In this document: positions 39,806 to 49,578 of the stretch, piece by piece
Position numbering within the stretch: the first letter of the stretch is position 1
How the letters are laid out: every line of letters starts with the position of its first letter
Source of the DNA: Jeongeupia naejangsanensis
GTDB taxonomy: Bacteria > Pseudomonadota > Gammaproteobacteria > Burkholderiales > Chitinibacteraceae
Direction of reading: 5' to 3'
DNA: 64,000 nucleotides
NCBI RefSeq assembly: GCF_016865585.1
Contig: NZ_JAESND010000001.1
Location: forward strand, 930,001-994,000
Translations under genes and position numbers: made by a program
Notes under the pieces: model-generated
Database searches by the model: none
Told to the model about the DNA's origin: nothing
Seen by the model: only the letters and a program-made list of their open reading frames with translations

Positions 39806-40579
39806 TCAGGCCAGCAGCGCGCGATGCAGGAAACCGTCGAGAAGCCGGTGCTCCTTCAGGTACAAGGTCACCGTGTGCTGCGCCTCCGGATACGGATAGA
39901 GCCGCACCGACGGATGGGCCGCCAGCCGCAGCGCATGCACCGCATCCAGACAGACCGCCTCGGCATTGTCGCCGCCGGCACTGGTGCCGAAACCGACGTG
40001 CAGCTCGCCCCGGTAATCGTGCTCGGCGAGCAAGGCCGTCAGGTCATCGCACAGGCCGGCCGGCGGACGCTCGGCCAGCGCCTGCATCACCGGCAGCCAG
40101 CGCCGTTCGTTGTACAGCAAGGCCTCGTCGACCTTCAGGTGCGACAGCGGGCCGAATGCGGCAATCCGCGCCGCGCCGAGCCGTACGCCGTAATGAATGG
40201 CGCCATAGGCCCCCATCGACTCGCCCATCGTCGCCACGTAGGACGGACGGATCCGCTCGATCAGCGTTTGCAGGCTGGCCAGCGTTTCATCCACGCTGTC
40301 ACCCAGCCCCTTTACGCCCTGCTGGTACCACTGGCTGCGGCGGTCGCGCAGCAGGATGCGGTTGATCGGCCGGCCGGCGATGTCGGCCAGTTTGCGGGTC
40401 CGGCCCCAGCCGTAGAAACCGGGGTTGCCGTTCCAGTCGACGAAGGCAAAGGTGATCACCAGCGGTGCGCCGGGATGGATTTCGTCGATCAGGAACTCGC
40501 CGGGCGCGGCCTCGACGAGTTCGCGCGACAGCGCCGGAAACGGCTGGGCAAGAAATTCGGGGGTCAGTATCTGGCTCAT
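39806..40579 (-). CDS. Alpha/beta-hydrolase-fold protein (serine elbow GESMG)
   Basis: 257-residue cytoplasmic protein. The nucleophile elbow is VATMGESMGAYGAIHYG (Ser near 120), with a likely His in EAQHTVTLYLKEH near the C-terminus and Asp in the SAGGDNAEA or nearby loop. It resembles poorly characterised hydrolases that occur with polysaccharide or protein-modification genes; the substrate is unknown. It follows the cupin hydroxylase gene by 43 bp on the same strand with a GGAG ribosome site, so the two form a probable two-gene operon. Confidence 0.7.
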   Translation of the reverse strand: MSQILTPEFLAQPFPALSRELVEAAPGEFLIDEIHPGAPLVITFAFVDWNGNPGFYGWGRTRKLADIAGRPINRILLRDRRSQWYQQGVKGLGDSVDETLASLQTLIERIRPSYVATMGESMGAYGAIHYGVRLGAARIAAFGPLSHLKVDEALLYNERRWLPVMQALAERPPAGLCDDLTALLAEHDYRGELHVGFGTSAGGDNAEAVCLDAVHALRLAAHPSVRLYPYPEAQHTVTLYLKEHRLLDGFLHRALLA

Positions 40580-40622
40580 TCAGGCTCCATGCTGGACTGG
40601 GTTGGCGAGGCCTTTGCCGGCC

Positions 40623-41636
40623 TCAGTAATCAAGCTGCCCCGGATAGAAACCGGTGAAGTCATTATCCCAACGGAAGTTGATCGAGGATACCGTGCACGA
40701 GACATCCAGTCCTTCGACAAAATGCCAGCAGCCTACCGGCAGGAAGAGGATCTCGCCCGGATTGAGGATGCATTCGAGCACCTGGACGTCGCGCATCATC
40801 GGGAAACGGTTGTAATCGATGTTGCGGCCGTCGACCTCGCTGAAACAGTGCCGATGGTTGTAGACCCGCGCGACCTCGGCCGGCGGAATCAGCAGCACGC
40901 GCTTGCGCCCGATCACCTGCGCCATGAAGTTGTTGGTCAGGTCGTGGTGGAACGGCGTGATCGTCCCGGCCGGGCCAAGCCAGAAGAAGCCGTCGTCGGG
41001 CGACGCCGCGTCCTGGTATTCGGCCAGCGGCAGCAGGTCGCGCCACAATCCGGACAGCGCGCGGCGGTTCTGCGAGGTGTTGTTCGCCGTCATGTAGAAA
41101 TCGTTGGTGCGGCCCGCGTCCCTGATCAGCGCGACATAGTCGCCAAAGCGCATCGTCTGCCGGTGCTGCACCGAATTGATTTCGTACTGTGCATCCTGAT
41201 TGCGGCCGAACTGCACCTGCACCTCGGCATCGCCGAATTCGCTGGCGAAATAGTCGAGGTTCCACTTCTTCATCGCCGGCCAGTCGTCGAGCATGCCGGT
41301 GATGATGACCGGACGGCCGGTGCTGTAGAACTCGCGGTAAAAGCGCTCGCGGTCAAGCTTGTGGTGACGTTCGACCTTCAGCTCGAACTGGCGGTTGAGC
41401 TTGCGCTGGATGTCGAGGATCCAGTCGTGCTTGGCCAGCCGGTTCTTCAGCCGCGCCGCGCCGGCGATGTACGGGCTGCGCTGCGCGGTTTCCAGTTCGC
41501 TCCGGGCTACCTCGGTGTCAATGCCGGCGGCGATCATCACGTCACACAGCGATTGCGGCACGCTGCCGAGGATCAGGTTTTCGGCAATCCAGCGCCGCCA
41601 GCCGTCGTCGATCTGTACGGTATTCAGTGATTCCAT
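40623..41636 (-). CDS. JmjC/cupin-8-type Fe(II)/2-oxoglutarate hydroxylase
   Basis: 337 residues. N-terminal helical part (1-105), then a cupin-8 (FIH/JmjC-like) barrel: FYSTGRPVIITGMLDDWPA is the usual entry, iron ligands are H230-x-D232 (TPFHHDLTNNF) and distal H305 (GCWHFVEGL), and R/K residues in RKRVLLIPP line the co-substrate pocket. Such enzymes hydroxylate amino-acid side chains of proteins or small molecules. GGAGGA ribosome site precedes the ATG. First gene of a pair with the serine hydrolase-like protein; target unknown. Confidence 0.85.
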   Translation of the reverse strand: MESLNTVQIDDGWRRWIAENLILGSVPQSLCDVMIAAGIDTEVARSELETAQRSPYIAGAARLKNRLAKHDWILDIQRKLNRQFELKVERHHKLDRERFYREFYSTGRPVIITGMLDDWPAMKKWNLDYFASEFGDAEVQVQFGRNQDAQYEINSVQHRQTMRFGDYVALIRDAGRTNDFYMTANNTSQNRRALSGLWRDLLPLAEYQDAASPDDGFFWLGPAGTITPFHHDLTNNFMAQVIGRKRVLLIPPAEVARVYNHRHCFSEVDGRNIDYNRFPMMRDVQVLECILNPGEILFLPVGCWHFVEGLDVSCTVSSINFRWDNDFTGFYPGQLDY

Positions 41637-41829
41637 CGTCTTCCTCCATGTTTTTGACCGTCGCGGTCGGACCGCGATTTGCCCGTGCCGGTCGACGCCG
41701 ATCGCCGGTGTTTTTTTGTTCACGGGAACGAGGAATACTTTATCCGGATATTCAGCGGACATTAAGATTTGAAGATGATTTTGCACTAGTCTTGAGACAG
41801 TCCTTCCACCCCTCCGGCGCGTCCCGTCC

Positions 41830-43626
41830 ATGAGCACGATTTTCGGATTCATCAGCCAAAACAACGCCATTGCGCCGCTCTCCCTGGTTCTGTCACGCCA
41901 CCCCGAACTCGGCTACCGCCATTTGTCTGCGCTCGGTGGCAATGCCAGCGCACTGGATGCCATCCGTGCCAGCGGTCCTCAGGCCGCGCTGGCCGATGCA
42001 CTCGGTCCGCACGACGGCCAGCGCCTGCTGGCACGCCTCGACTGGTCGCACGATGGTGAACGCGCCGTAGCGCTCAGTCGAGGCCGGATTGGCGTGGTGC
42101 TGCGCGGACAGATCGACAATGCCGACGCACTGGCGGAACGGCTCACGCAACTGGGCTACCCGTCCGATCCGACGCGACCTGCGGCGCTGGTCGCCGATCT
42201 GGTCCACTGGCACGAGGACGCACTGAAGTATCTGCCGAGGGCGGTTCAGGCCGCCCGGCTGGAACTGCAAGGCATCCATGCCTTCGGTGTGAGCTGCAGC
42301 GACAGCGGAAGCCCGCTGGTGTTCACCGGCAACCGGATCGCCCTCTACCTCGCGCTTTCGATCATCGGTGTGGCCTGTACCGACAACGTGCAATTGCTGC
42401 CCGCCGACCGTCGCGAACAACTCCGCCTGTCCGAAGGCGACGTGGTCAGCCTCCATCCCGGTCATGTCGAAGTCGTCGATGCCAACGGCCAGCCGGTGCG
42501 GCGCACGGCGACGCTGACGCTGAACGGCGACGAAGCGCTCGACCGTTTCGGCCACCATATGGAAAGGGAAATCGACGCCCAGCCGGCGCTGCTCGCCGAT
42601 GCGCTTTCGCTTCGCGGCGCAATCCCCACGCTCGAACGGCTGCTCGGCGACGACAGCGTCCATGAGCTGGCCGGCATCCGCACGATCACGCTGCTGGCCA
42701 GCGGCAGCAGCCACCATGCCGCGCTGACCGCGCGCTACTGGCTCGAAGCGCTTGTCGGCGTACCGACCCTGGTCGAACTGGCCAGCGAATTCCGTTATCG
42801 CGAGGTGGCCTTGCCGCCCGATACGCTGGTCATCGCCATTTCCCAGTCCGGTGAAACCGCCGACACCGTCGCCAGCCTGCGCTTCGCCCGCCAGCTCGGC
42901 GCCACGCTGACACTTGCAATTTCCAACGTCAGCGACAGCACGCTGATGCATCAGGCCCGCTGGCACATGGTCACCAATGCCGGACCTGAAATCGCCGTCA
43001 CGTCGACCAAGACGTTCTCGGCGCAGTTGCTGGCGCTGTATCAACTGGCACTGGCGCTGGCACGCCTGCACCACCGGCTGACGCCGGAAGCCGAGTCGGA
43101 AGCACGCCGGCACCTTGGCGAACTCGCGCAGCGCGCGCATGCGGTGCTGGCGCTCAAACCGCTGATCGACGACTGGGCCAGGGCCATCGCGCAGGGGCAG
43201 ACGCTGTTCTGCATCGGTCGGCACAGCAATTACCCGGTCGTACTCGAGGGCGCGCAGAAAATCCGCGAAGTCGCGTATCTCGGCGCCGAAGGCCACGCCG
43301 GCGGGGAGCTCAAGCATGGGCCGCTGGCCGTGGTCGATCGCAACCTGCCCGTGGTGGCCTGCCTGCCATGGAACCGGCTGGCCGAGAAAATGCTCGCCAA
43401 CCTGCAGGAAATCCGCGCAAGGCAGGGGCGCATCTATGTGTTCACCGATGCCGCGCTGCCTTCGGACGAGCGGATGAACGTGATCCGCATGCCCGCCTCG
43501 CTCGGCGACCTCGACCCGCTGCTGTATACGCTGGCCTTCCAGCTGCTGGCGTACCGGATTGCGCTGCATCGCGGCACCAGCATCGATACACCACGCTATC
43601 TGGCCAAGACGGTACTCACCGAATAG
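41830..43626 (+). CDS. GlmS-like SIS protein with a degenerate glutaminase domain
   Basis: 598 residues, collinear with glucosamine-6-phosphate synthase. The isomerase half is intact: SQSGETADT (sugar-phosphate site), E480, H496 (GELKHGPLA) and K593 (YLAKTVLTE) match E. coli E488, H504 and K603. The N-terminal half (1-230) keeps the fold but not the chemistry: Cys1 of MCGIVG is Ser (MSTIFGF), the TRWATHG and HNG glutamine-site motifs are changed, and D123 is lost. It therefore should not use glutamine; it may be an ammonia-dependent or deaminating glucosamine-6-phosphate enzyme or another sugar-phosphate isomerase. Convergent with a MocR regulator. No clear Shine-Dalgarno. Confidence 0.85.
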   Translation: MSTIFGFISQNNAIAPLSLVLSRHPELGYRHLSALGGNASALDAIRASGPQAALADALGPHDGQRLLARLDWSHDGERAVALSRGRIGVVLRGQIDNADALAERLTQLGYPSDPTRPAALVADLVHWHEDALKYLPRAVQAARLELQGIHAFGVSCSDSGSPLVFTGNRIALYLALSIIGVACTDNVQLLPADRREQLRLSEGDVVSLHPGHVEVVDANGQPVRRTATLTLNGDEALDRFGHHMEREIDAQPALLADALSLRGAIPTLERLLGDDSVHELAGIRTITLLASGSSHHAALTARYWLEALVGVPTLVELASEFRYREVALPPDTLVIAISQSGETADTVASLRFARQLGATLTLAISNVSDSTLMHQARWHMVTNAGPEIAVTSTKTFSAQLLALYQLALALARLHHRLTPEAESEARRHLGELAQRAHAVLALKPLIDDWARAIAQGQTLFCIGRHSNYPVVLEGAQKIREVAYLGAEGHAGGELKHGPLAVVDRNLPVVACLPWNRLAEKMLANLQEIRARQGRIYVFTDAALPSDERMNVIRMPASLGDLDPLLYTLAFQLLAYRIALHRGTSIDTPRYLAKTVLTE

Positions 43627-43632
43627 CGGGGA

Positions 43633-45063
43633 TCAGAGCGCCGCGGCCAGTTGGCCGAGTGTCCGCATCGCCCCGTTCAGTGCCCGCGTGTAGGGCTGGC
43701 CGCAGGACAGGCGGAAATAGGCTTCAAAGCGATCGGAGTTGGAAAACATCCGCCCCGGCGCGATGCCGACTCCGGCATTCATCGCCTGCTCGAACAGCGC
43801 CGTAGACGAGGCGCCGCCCGGCAGCTCGATCCACAGGCTCAAGCCGCCCTGTGGCACGGTCAGCCGGGTATCAAGCGGAAAGTAGGTCGCAATCGCTTCG
43901 GCCATCTGTTCGCGCTGATCGCGCAGCGCCAGGCGCAGGCGTCGCAAATGGCGATCGTAGGCGCCGGAGCCGATGAAGTCGGCAACGGCCAGTTGCGGCA
44001 GCACCTCGTTGGCACGCGTCTGCGCGTACTTGAGCATTTCGATCCGCGCCTGCCATCGGCCGCCGATCATCCAGCCCAAGCGCATGCCCGGCGCCAGCGT
44101 TTTGTGCAGCGATGCGCAATAGATCACGTTGCCGGTCCGGTCCCAGGCCTTGGCTGCGGCCAGCGGCGTATCGCTGTTGCTGAGCAGACTGTAGGTATCG
44201 TCCTCGATCAGCGGAATCGCGTGCGCCTCGCACCACGCAACCAGCCTCGCCTTGGCCGCGTCGGGCATCACCGCACCCAGCGGGTTCTGGAAATTCGGCA
44301 CCACGACGACGGCCTTTATGTTGCGGTAGGTCTGCGCGGCCAGTTCGAGCGCCTCGACCGAAATGCCGTTCTGCGCACTGGTCGGAATTTCCAGTGCCTT
44401 CATGCCCAGACTCTCGAGAATCTGCAGCAGCCCGTAATAGGTCGGCGACTCGACGGCGATCACGTCACCGGGCTGGGCCACGGCACGCAGCGCAAGATTC
44501 AGCGCTTCGATGCACCCGTTGGTGACGACGATGTCGTCGCGGCTCGCCGCAATACGCGTCGTCAGCGCGCGCTGCGCCAGCACGCTGCGCAAGGCCGGGC
44601 TGCCGTTGGGCGTTGCCGCCGAGGTCAGCACGGTCGGATCGTGCCGCAGTGCCCGCATCATTGCCTGCTTCAATGCCTCGACCGGATACAGTTCGGCCGC
44701 GGCACAGGCAACCGCCAGATTGAACTGCAGCGGGTGCGACCGGCCCTGCGCAATGATCGCCGATACCCGCTCGTGGATACCGACATACTGCGCCGGATCG
44801 GCCAGCCGGTTCACCGGTTCGGCAACCGGCCGGCATGCCGGTTTGCCGGGCAGGCGGACGAAGTAGCCCGAGCGCGGCCGCGCCTCCAGAAAGCCGTCGC
44901 GTTCCAGATGACGGCAGCTTTGCAGCGCGGTCGACAGGCTGACGTCGTGCCGGTCCATCAGGGCGCGCAACGACGGCATGCGACTGCCGGGCGCCAACGT
45001 ACCGGTCTCGATGGCCTGCTGGTAATGGGCCGCCAACTGGCGGTAAAGCGGGAGTGCGTCCAT
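43633..45063 (-). CDS. MocR-type (GntR/aminotransferase) transcriptional regulator
   Basis: 476 residues: GntR winged helix (1-75, SRMPSLRALMDRHDVSLSTA) fused to a fold-type I aminotransferase domain (about 100-475) with PLP Lys in ASLHKTLAPGMRLGW and the NFQNPLGAVMP loop. MocR proteins sense PLP or amino compounds (e.g. PdxR, GabR, TauR). It ends 6 bp from the GlmS-like gene, facing it, and is divergent from the small DUF2917-like gene; either neighbour may be a target. Start ATG 45063 places the winged helix at the N-terminus as in the family. Confidence 0.9.
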   Translation of the reverse strand: MDALPLYRQLAAHYQQAIETGTLAPGSRMPSLRALMDRHDVSLSTALQSCRHLERDGFLEARPRSGYFVRLPGKPACRPVAEPVNRLADPAQYVGIHERVSAIIAQGRSHPLQFNLAVACAAAELYPVEALKQAMMRALRHDPTVLTSAATPNGSPALRSVLAQRALTTRIAASRDDIVVTNGCIEALNLALRAVAQPGDVIAVESPTYYGLLQILESLGMKALEIPTSAQNGISVEALELAAQTYRNIKAVVVVPNFQNPLGAVMPDAAKARLVAWCEAHAIPLIEDDTYSLLSNSDTPLAAAKAWDRTGNVIYCASLHKTLAPGMRLGWMIGGRWQARIEMLKYAQTRANEVLPQLAVADFIGSGAYDRHLRRLRLALRDQREQMAEAIATYFPLDTRLTVPQGGLSLWIELPGGASSTALFEQAMNAGVGIAPGRMFSNSDRFEAYFRLSCGQPYTRALNGAMRTLGQLAAAL

Positions 45064-45236
45064 GGCCCGATTGTTCACCGCTCCCCCGCAAAGAAACAGA
45101 TACAGATCGGTATCCTCTGTATCGCAACAAGCGTGTTTTTCCGTCGCTGTTCTGCATCCGGACCACACGGCCTATGCCTCGAAGCGCACCGGCGTGGCCC
45201 GTAAGCTGGTCGGGTCCATTCAGCGGAGTCCACACC

Positions 45237-45569
45237 ATGCAGCAACGCACCCCACGCCCCGCCCGCCTTGCCCCCCGGCAGACCCTCAATCTGGCCGTCT
45301 ACCCTGGCGACGTGCTGCATGTCGTCCACGGCAGGGTCAGCATGATCGCAGCGCCGCAATGGCTGGCCGAAACGCTGCTGGCGTGTGAACAGCCGCTGCG
45401 GCGGGGCGAACACTGGCATTTCGAGCGCAATGGTTACGTCACGCTACGCACGGATGACGAAGGTGCGCAGCTGATGTACCGCCCAGCCGAACCGCAGCCG
45501 CCCCGCCCCGGCGTCCACGCCTGGTCCTGGCTTTGGGCCTTCTGGCGCGGCAGCAAGCGCCCGGCCTGA
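45237..45569 (+). CDS. DUF2917-like small protein
   Basis: 110 residues. The central part, PGDVLHVVHGRVSMIAAPQ followed by RRGEHWHFERNGYVTLRT, has the short cupin-like beta pattern of DUF2917 proteins, common in Betaproteobacteria and of unknown function. Conserved Trp/His residues but no recognised catalytic set. GGAG lies about 10 nt before the ATG. Divergent from the MocR gene; isolated otherwise. Confidence 0.65.
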   Translation: MQQRTPRPARLAPRQTLNLAVYPGDVLHVVHGRVSMIAAPQWLAETLLACEQPLRRGEHWHFERNGYVTLRTDDEGAQLMYRPAEPQPPRPGVHAWSWLWAFWRGSKRPA

Positions 45570-45767
45570 CGGCTCGCGGCAAGGCCTCCTCGTTCAGATG
45601 AATATTTCACATACCTGACGAGTCATCATTCCATAACTGTATACAGCCGCCAGCGCCTCAGGCCAAGGCGGCGAAAACACACACCAGCCGGCAAGGATGT
45701 CCCATTAATTAGAGTTTCATAATCAACAAATAAGATCGCAGGCTTACAATAACAACAGGATTTCGCC

Positions 45768-47348
45768 ATGCGCATCGCCACCCAGCTCAAGCTGGTCAGC
45801 ATCGTCACCGTCTGCACGCTGGGTCTGCTCGCCGGATGGATCAGTTGGCAGAACCATCGCCTGCACCAGGAGTACGGCCAGTTCCGCGATAACCAGACCG
45901 CACTCGCGGCCATTGCAACGATGAAGGGCAGCATGCTGACGCTGTCACGGCTCGACCCGCTCGCCGCCGACGCCGAAGCCCGCATTGCCGCAACCGAGCA
46001 GACCGTTGCCGGTGCCGCCGGACAACTGCGTCCGCTGCTCGACGCCGAGCGCGGCGCCCGGCTCGACGCCTTGCTGGACGGCCGCTGGCGCAACTACCTG
46101 ACGCAGTACCGCAGCGCGGTGTCGATCTCGGCCACCAGCCCGCAGGACGCCATCGGGATTCCCGAGTCGATCTACCACAGCGAGCTGGAGCCGACGCTGG
46201 CTGAACTCGACGCCGCATCCCAGCGCAACCGCGATCAGGCCAAGGCGGTCACTGCGGCCATCGACCACCGCGCCGCGCGCCTGCTGACGCTGACGCTGGT
46301 TCCGCTGGGCCTGACCGCGCTGGCCATCGTCGCCAGCCAGCGCTTCTTTGCGCGGAAACTGGCGCGACGGCTCGCAGCCATGGCCGGGGGCGTATCCCGC
46401 TTGGCCACCGGCGAGCTGAGCCAGCGCATGCACGAGAACGGCGACGAAATCGGCCAGCTCGGCGGCCAGCTCAACCACTTCGTCGACCGGCTCGCTGCCA
46501 CGCTGCAGCAGGCACAGGCCGCAGCGCAATCGACACGGGACGATGCAGGCGATGTCGCCCGCCTTGCCGGCGACGTCCACGCCGATGCCGACCGGCAGAC
46601 CCGTCATCTGCAGGATATCGCCGGCAGCAGCGCCAGCCTCGAAGCCGCCGTTCAGCACGTCGGCCAGCGTGCCGAACAGGCGGCCGGCGCAGCGCAGCAA
46701 ACCCAGGCGGCGATTGCCGCCGCACGAACGGCCGGCGATGCCTCGCTGGCCCGGCTTGACCGGTTGACCGAGGACTTCGGCCACGCCGAACATGCGATGC
46801 ACTCGCTGGCCGAAGCCGTCACGCAGATCGTCGTTGTCGCCGAAAGCATCGACGCCATTGCCGGGCAGACCAATCTGCTGGCGCTGAATGCGGCAATCGA
46901 AGCCGCCCGGGCCGGCGAGGCAGGACGCGGCTTCGCCGTGGTCGCCGACGAAGTGCGGAAACTGTCGCTCTCGACGACCGATTCGACGCAGCGGATCCGC
47001 GAGATTCTCGACGCCACCCGCACCCGAACCCGCGACACGCTGGCGGCCATGCAGGCCGCCGCCGAACGGATCGGCGAATGTCACGACGACGGTGCGACGG
47101 TGAATGCGTCGCTGGCCAATATCGGCGCAGCCGCAGCGCAGGTCGGCGCCATGATGAGCGAGATCAGCGAGGCGGTCGACGAGCAGGGTCGCGCCAGCGG
47201 CGCCATCCGCGAGCGGCTCGAGCACATCGGCGACAGCGCTCGCGACAGCCGCAGCCTCAGTGAAACGATGCGTGACGAACTGCGCGGCCTGACCGATACC
47301 GCCAACGCGCTCGATGGTCAGCTGGGCTGGTTCCGGCTGGCCCGATGA
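45768..47348 (+). CDS. Methyl-accepting chemotaxis protein
   Basis: 526-residue chemoreceptor: membrane helix 1 (about 8-27), four-helix-type periplasmic sensor (28-170), helix 2 (about 170-192), HAMP (195-245) and a long cytoplasmic coiled coil with the invariant hairpin tip [20 protein letters not shown] ... [15 protein letters not shown]. The ligand is unknown. CAGGA ribosome site; a TACAAT -10-like box lies 17 bp before the start. No che genes adjoin it. Ends without a C-terminal NWETF-type methyltransferase-binding pentapeptide. Confidence 0.93.
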   Translation: MRIATQLKLVSIVTVCTLGLLAGWISWQNHRLHQEYGQFRDNQTALAAIATMKGSMLTLSRLDPLAADAEARIAATEQTVAGAAGQLRPLLDAERGARLDALLDGRWRNYLTQYRSAVSISATSPQDAIGIPESIYHSELEPTLAELDAASQRNRDQAKAVTAAIDHRAARLLTLTLVPLGLTALAIVASQRFFARKLARRLAAMAGGVSRLATGELSQRMHENGDEIGQLGGQLNHFVDRLAATLQQAQAAAQSTRDDAGDVARLAGDVHADADRQTRHLQDIAGSSASLEAAVQHVGQRAEQAAGAAQQTQAAIAAARTAGDASLARLDRLTEDFGHAEHAMHSLAEAVTQIVVVAESIDAIAGQTNLLALNAAIEAARAGEAGRGFAVVADEVRKLSLSTTDSTQRIREILDATRTRTRDTLAAMQAAAERIGECHDDGATVNASLANIGAAAAQVGAMMSEISEAVDEQGRASGAIRERLEHIGDSARDSRSLSETMRDELRGLTDTANALDGQLGWFRLAR

Positions 47349-47455
47349 ACCGCCGGCCACAGGCAAAAGGCAGCCCCAGGGAAACCCCTGGGTCATGAGT
47401 TTCGGGGGGTGGCCTCGTCTGCCCCTTAGGATGCGTGCATAATATCGCTTCAATT

Positions 47456-47474
47456 TGTAAGGAAAGTTCTTACA
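47456..47474. promoter_or_regulatory. Inverted repeat in the MHYT-GGDEF-EAL leader
   Basis: TGTAAG and CTTACA, 6-bp arms with a 7-bp spacer, lie about 30 bp before the start codon and just after an AT-rich TAATAT box (47439-47444) that could be a -10 element. Possible operator. Confidence 0.35.
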
Positions 47475-47505
47475 TACGCTGTTTACCGTCAATAAGGCCG
47501 TGCTG

Positions 47506-49578
47506 GTGTTAAGCAATAGTTACAATCAGCTTCTTGTTCTTTGTTCCTTTCTGGTTGCCATCCTCGCGTCGTACACCGCGCTGGACATGGCCGGGCGCGT
47601 TGCGGCAGCGACCGGCAACGCCAAGCGCTGGTGGCTGGCCGGCGGCGCATTCGCCATGGGCCTCGGCATCTGGTCGATGCATTTCATCGGCATGCTCGCC
47701 TTCAGCCTGCCGATCCCGCTCGGCTACGATCCGCTGATTACCTTCGCTTCGCTGCTCGCGGCCATCGGCGCATCGGTCTTTGCGCTCTGGCTGGTCTGCC
47801 AGCCCACATTGCCGTGGCAGCGACTGACGCTCGGTGCCTTGCTGATGGGCAGCGGCATTGCCGCGATGCATTACACCGGCATGGCGGCGATGCGCATGCT
47901 GCCCGGCATCCGCTACGACCCGCTGCTGTTCACGCTGTCGATCATCATTGCCGTCGCCGCCTCGGGCGCGGCGCTGTGGATCGCGTTCCGCCTGCGTTCC
48001 GGCTCGCCGCACCTCATGCTGGCCCGCTGCACCGCGGCCGTCATCATGGGCGGTGCCATCGTCGGCATGCACTACACCGGCATGGCCGCGTCGCAGTTTC
48101 CGCTCGGCAGCTTCTGCGGCGCCGCCAACAGCGGCATCGCGACCAACTGGCTGGCGCTGCTCGTCATCGTGGTCACGCTGGCAGTCCTGGCCATTGCGCT
48201 GATCGTGTCGGTGCTGGACAACCGCATGGCCGCACACACCGCGGTGCTGGCCGAATCACTCGCCGAAGCCAATCACGAACTGATGCATCTGGCGCTGCAC
48301 GACAATCTGACCAAGCTGCCGAACCGGCTGCTGCTCGAGGACCGGCTTGCCCAGGCCATCCAGAAAGCCGAGCGAGACCGGGGCCGCTTCGCGCTGATCT
48401 TCATGGACCTCGACGGCTTCAAGGCCGTCAACGATGCCTATGGCCACCATATCGGCGACGGCCTGCTGATCGATGTCGCCGACCGCATCCGGCGCTGCGT
48501 GCGTGCGCAGGACACGATCGCCCGGCTCGGTGGCGACGAGTTCGTGCTGATGCTCGAACTGGCCGGCCCCGAAGGCGCAGCCAGCGTGGCCGAAGCGCTC
48601 GTCGACGCCATCGACCAGCCTTTCAACGTCCATCGCCATCTGCTGAGCGTGTCGGCCAGCGTCGGCATCGCGCTCTACCCCGACGATGGCCGCGACCAGC
48701 GTGAGCTGATGGCCAACGCCGACGCGGCGATGTATCACGCCAAGGATTCCGGCCGGAACGGATACTGCTTCTTCGAAGCGTCGATGAACGCCAATGCGCA
48801 GTCCCAGCTCCAACTGATGCACGACCTGAGACTGGCGCTGGGACGCAAGGAGCTCGAGCTTCACTATCAGCCGAAGTTCGACGCCGTCAGCGGCCGTGTG
48901 ATCGGTGCCGAAGCGCTGCTGCGCTGGCGCCACCCCAAGCACGGACTGATCAGCCCCGATGCCTTCCTCGGCCACGCCGAGCGCTCCGGCCTCGTGCTGC
49001 AGATCGGCGACTGGGTGCTCGATGAGGCCTGCCGGCAGATGCGGGCCTGGCATGACCGGGGCCACGTCGACTGGTCGATCGCGGTCAATCTGTCTGCGGT
49101 GCAGTTCGCCCATGCCAGCCTGCCGGCCACCGTCGAAGCCACGCTGCTGCGGCACGCACTGGCACCGTCGCGCCTGACGCTGGAGATCACCGAAACCACG
49201 GCGATGCGCGACGCGGAAGCCAGCCTCGTGATCCTGCGGCAGCTGGCAGCCGCCGGTGTGAACATCTCGATCGACGATTTCGGCACCGGCTACTCGAGCC
49301 TGCTGTACCTGAAGCGGCTGCCGGCCAACGAATTGAAGATCGATCGCGGCTTTGTCAACGAACTGGCACACGACAGCGACGATGCCGCCATCGTTTCGGC
49401 GATCGTCGCGCTCGGCCAGACGCTGAACCTGAACATCGTCGCCGAAGGTGTCGAAACCGCAGCGCAGCAGGATTTCCTGACCCGGCTCGGTTGCGATTCG
49501 CTTCAGGGTTTCCTGCTGGGGCGCCCGGTGCCGGCCGACGACTTTCCCTGCGCAGCCGCCGAGGAAGTCATCCGTTGA
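47506..49578 (+). CDS. MHYT-GGDEF-EAL cyclic-di-GMP turnover protein
   Basis: About 690 residues. An MHYT membrane sensor (about 8-235, seven helices) has the motifs MHFIG, MHYTG and MHYTG, thought to bind metal and sense a gas. The GGDEF domain follows (about 255-415; active GGDEF, though without an obvious RxxD I-site), then EAL (about 430-680; EALLRW, with NLS, ITET and DDFGTGYS metal and catalytic motifs). Both enzymatic halves look intact, so it could make or degrade c-di-GMP. GTG start at 47506 is chosen because AAGG is 8 nt upstream; GTG 47500 is the alternative. Its stop abuts the convergent exporter gene. Confidence 0.93.
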   Translation: MLSNSYNQLLVLCSFLVAILASYTALDMAGRVAAATGNAKRWWLAGGAFAMGLGIWSMHFIGMLAFSLPIPLGYDPLITFASLLAAIGASVFALWLVCQPTLPWQRLTLGALLMGSGIAAMHYTGMAAMRMLPGIRYDPLLFTLSIIIAVAASGAALWIAFRLRSGSPHLMLARCTAAVIMGGAIVGMHYTGMAASQFPLGSFCGAANSGIATNWLALLVIVVTLAVLAIALIVSVLDNRMAAHTAVLAESLAEANHELMHLALHDNLTKLPNRLLLEDRLAQAIQKAERDRGRFALIFMDLDGFKAVNDAYGHHIGDGLLIDVADRIRRCVRAQDTIARLGGDEFVLMLELAGPEGAASVAEALVDAIDQPFNVHRHLLSVSASVGIALYPDDGRDQRELMANADAAMYHAKDSGRNGYCFFEASMNANAQSQLQLMHDLRLALGRKELELHYQPKFDAVSGRVIGAEALLRWRHPKHGLISPDAFLGHAERSGLVLQIGDWVLDEACRQMRAWHDRGHVDWSIAVNLSAVQFAHASLPATVEATLLRHALAPSRLTLEITETTAMRDAEASLVILRQLAAAGVNISIDDFGTGYSSLLYLKRLPANELKIDRGFVNELAHDSDDAAIVSAIVALGQTLNLNIVAEGVETAAQQDFLTRLGCDSLQGFLLGRPVPADDFPCAAAEEVIR

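Noticed and set aside
41637-41829. glmS-type ribozyme or riboswitch before the GlmS-like gene
   Set aside because: The 193-bp region is too short of the conserved core elements, and such ribozymes are a feature of Gram-positive bacteria.
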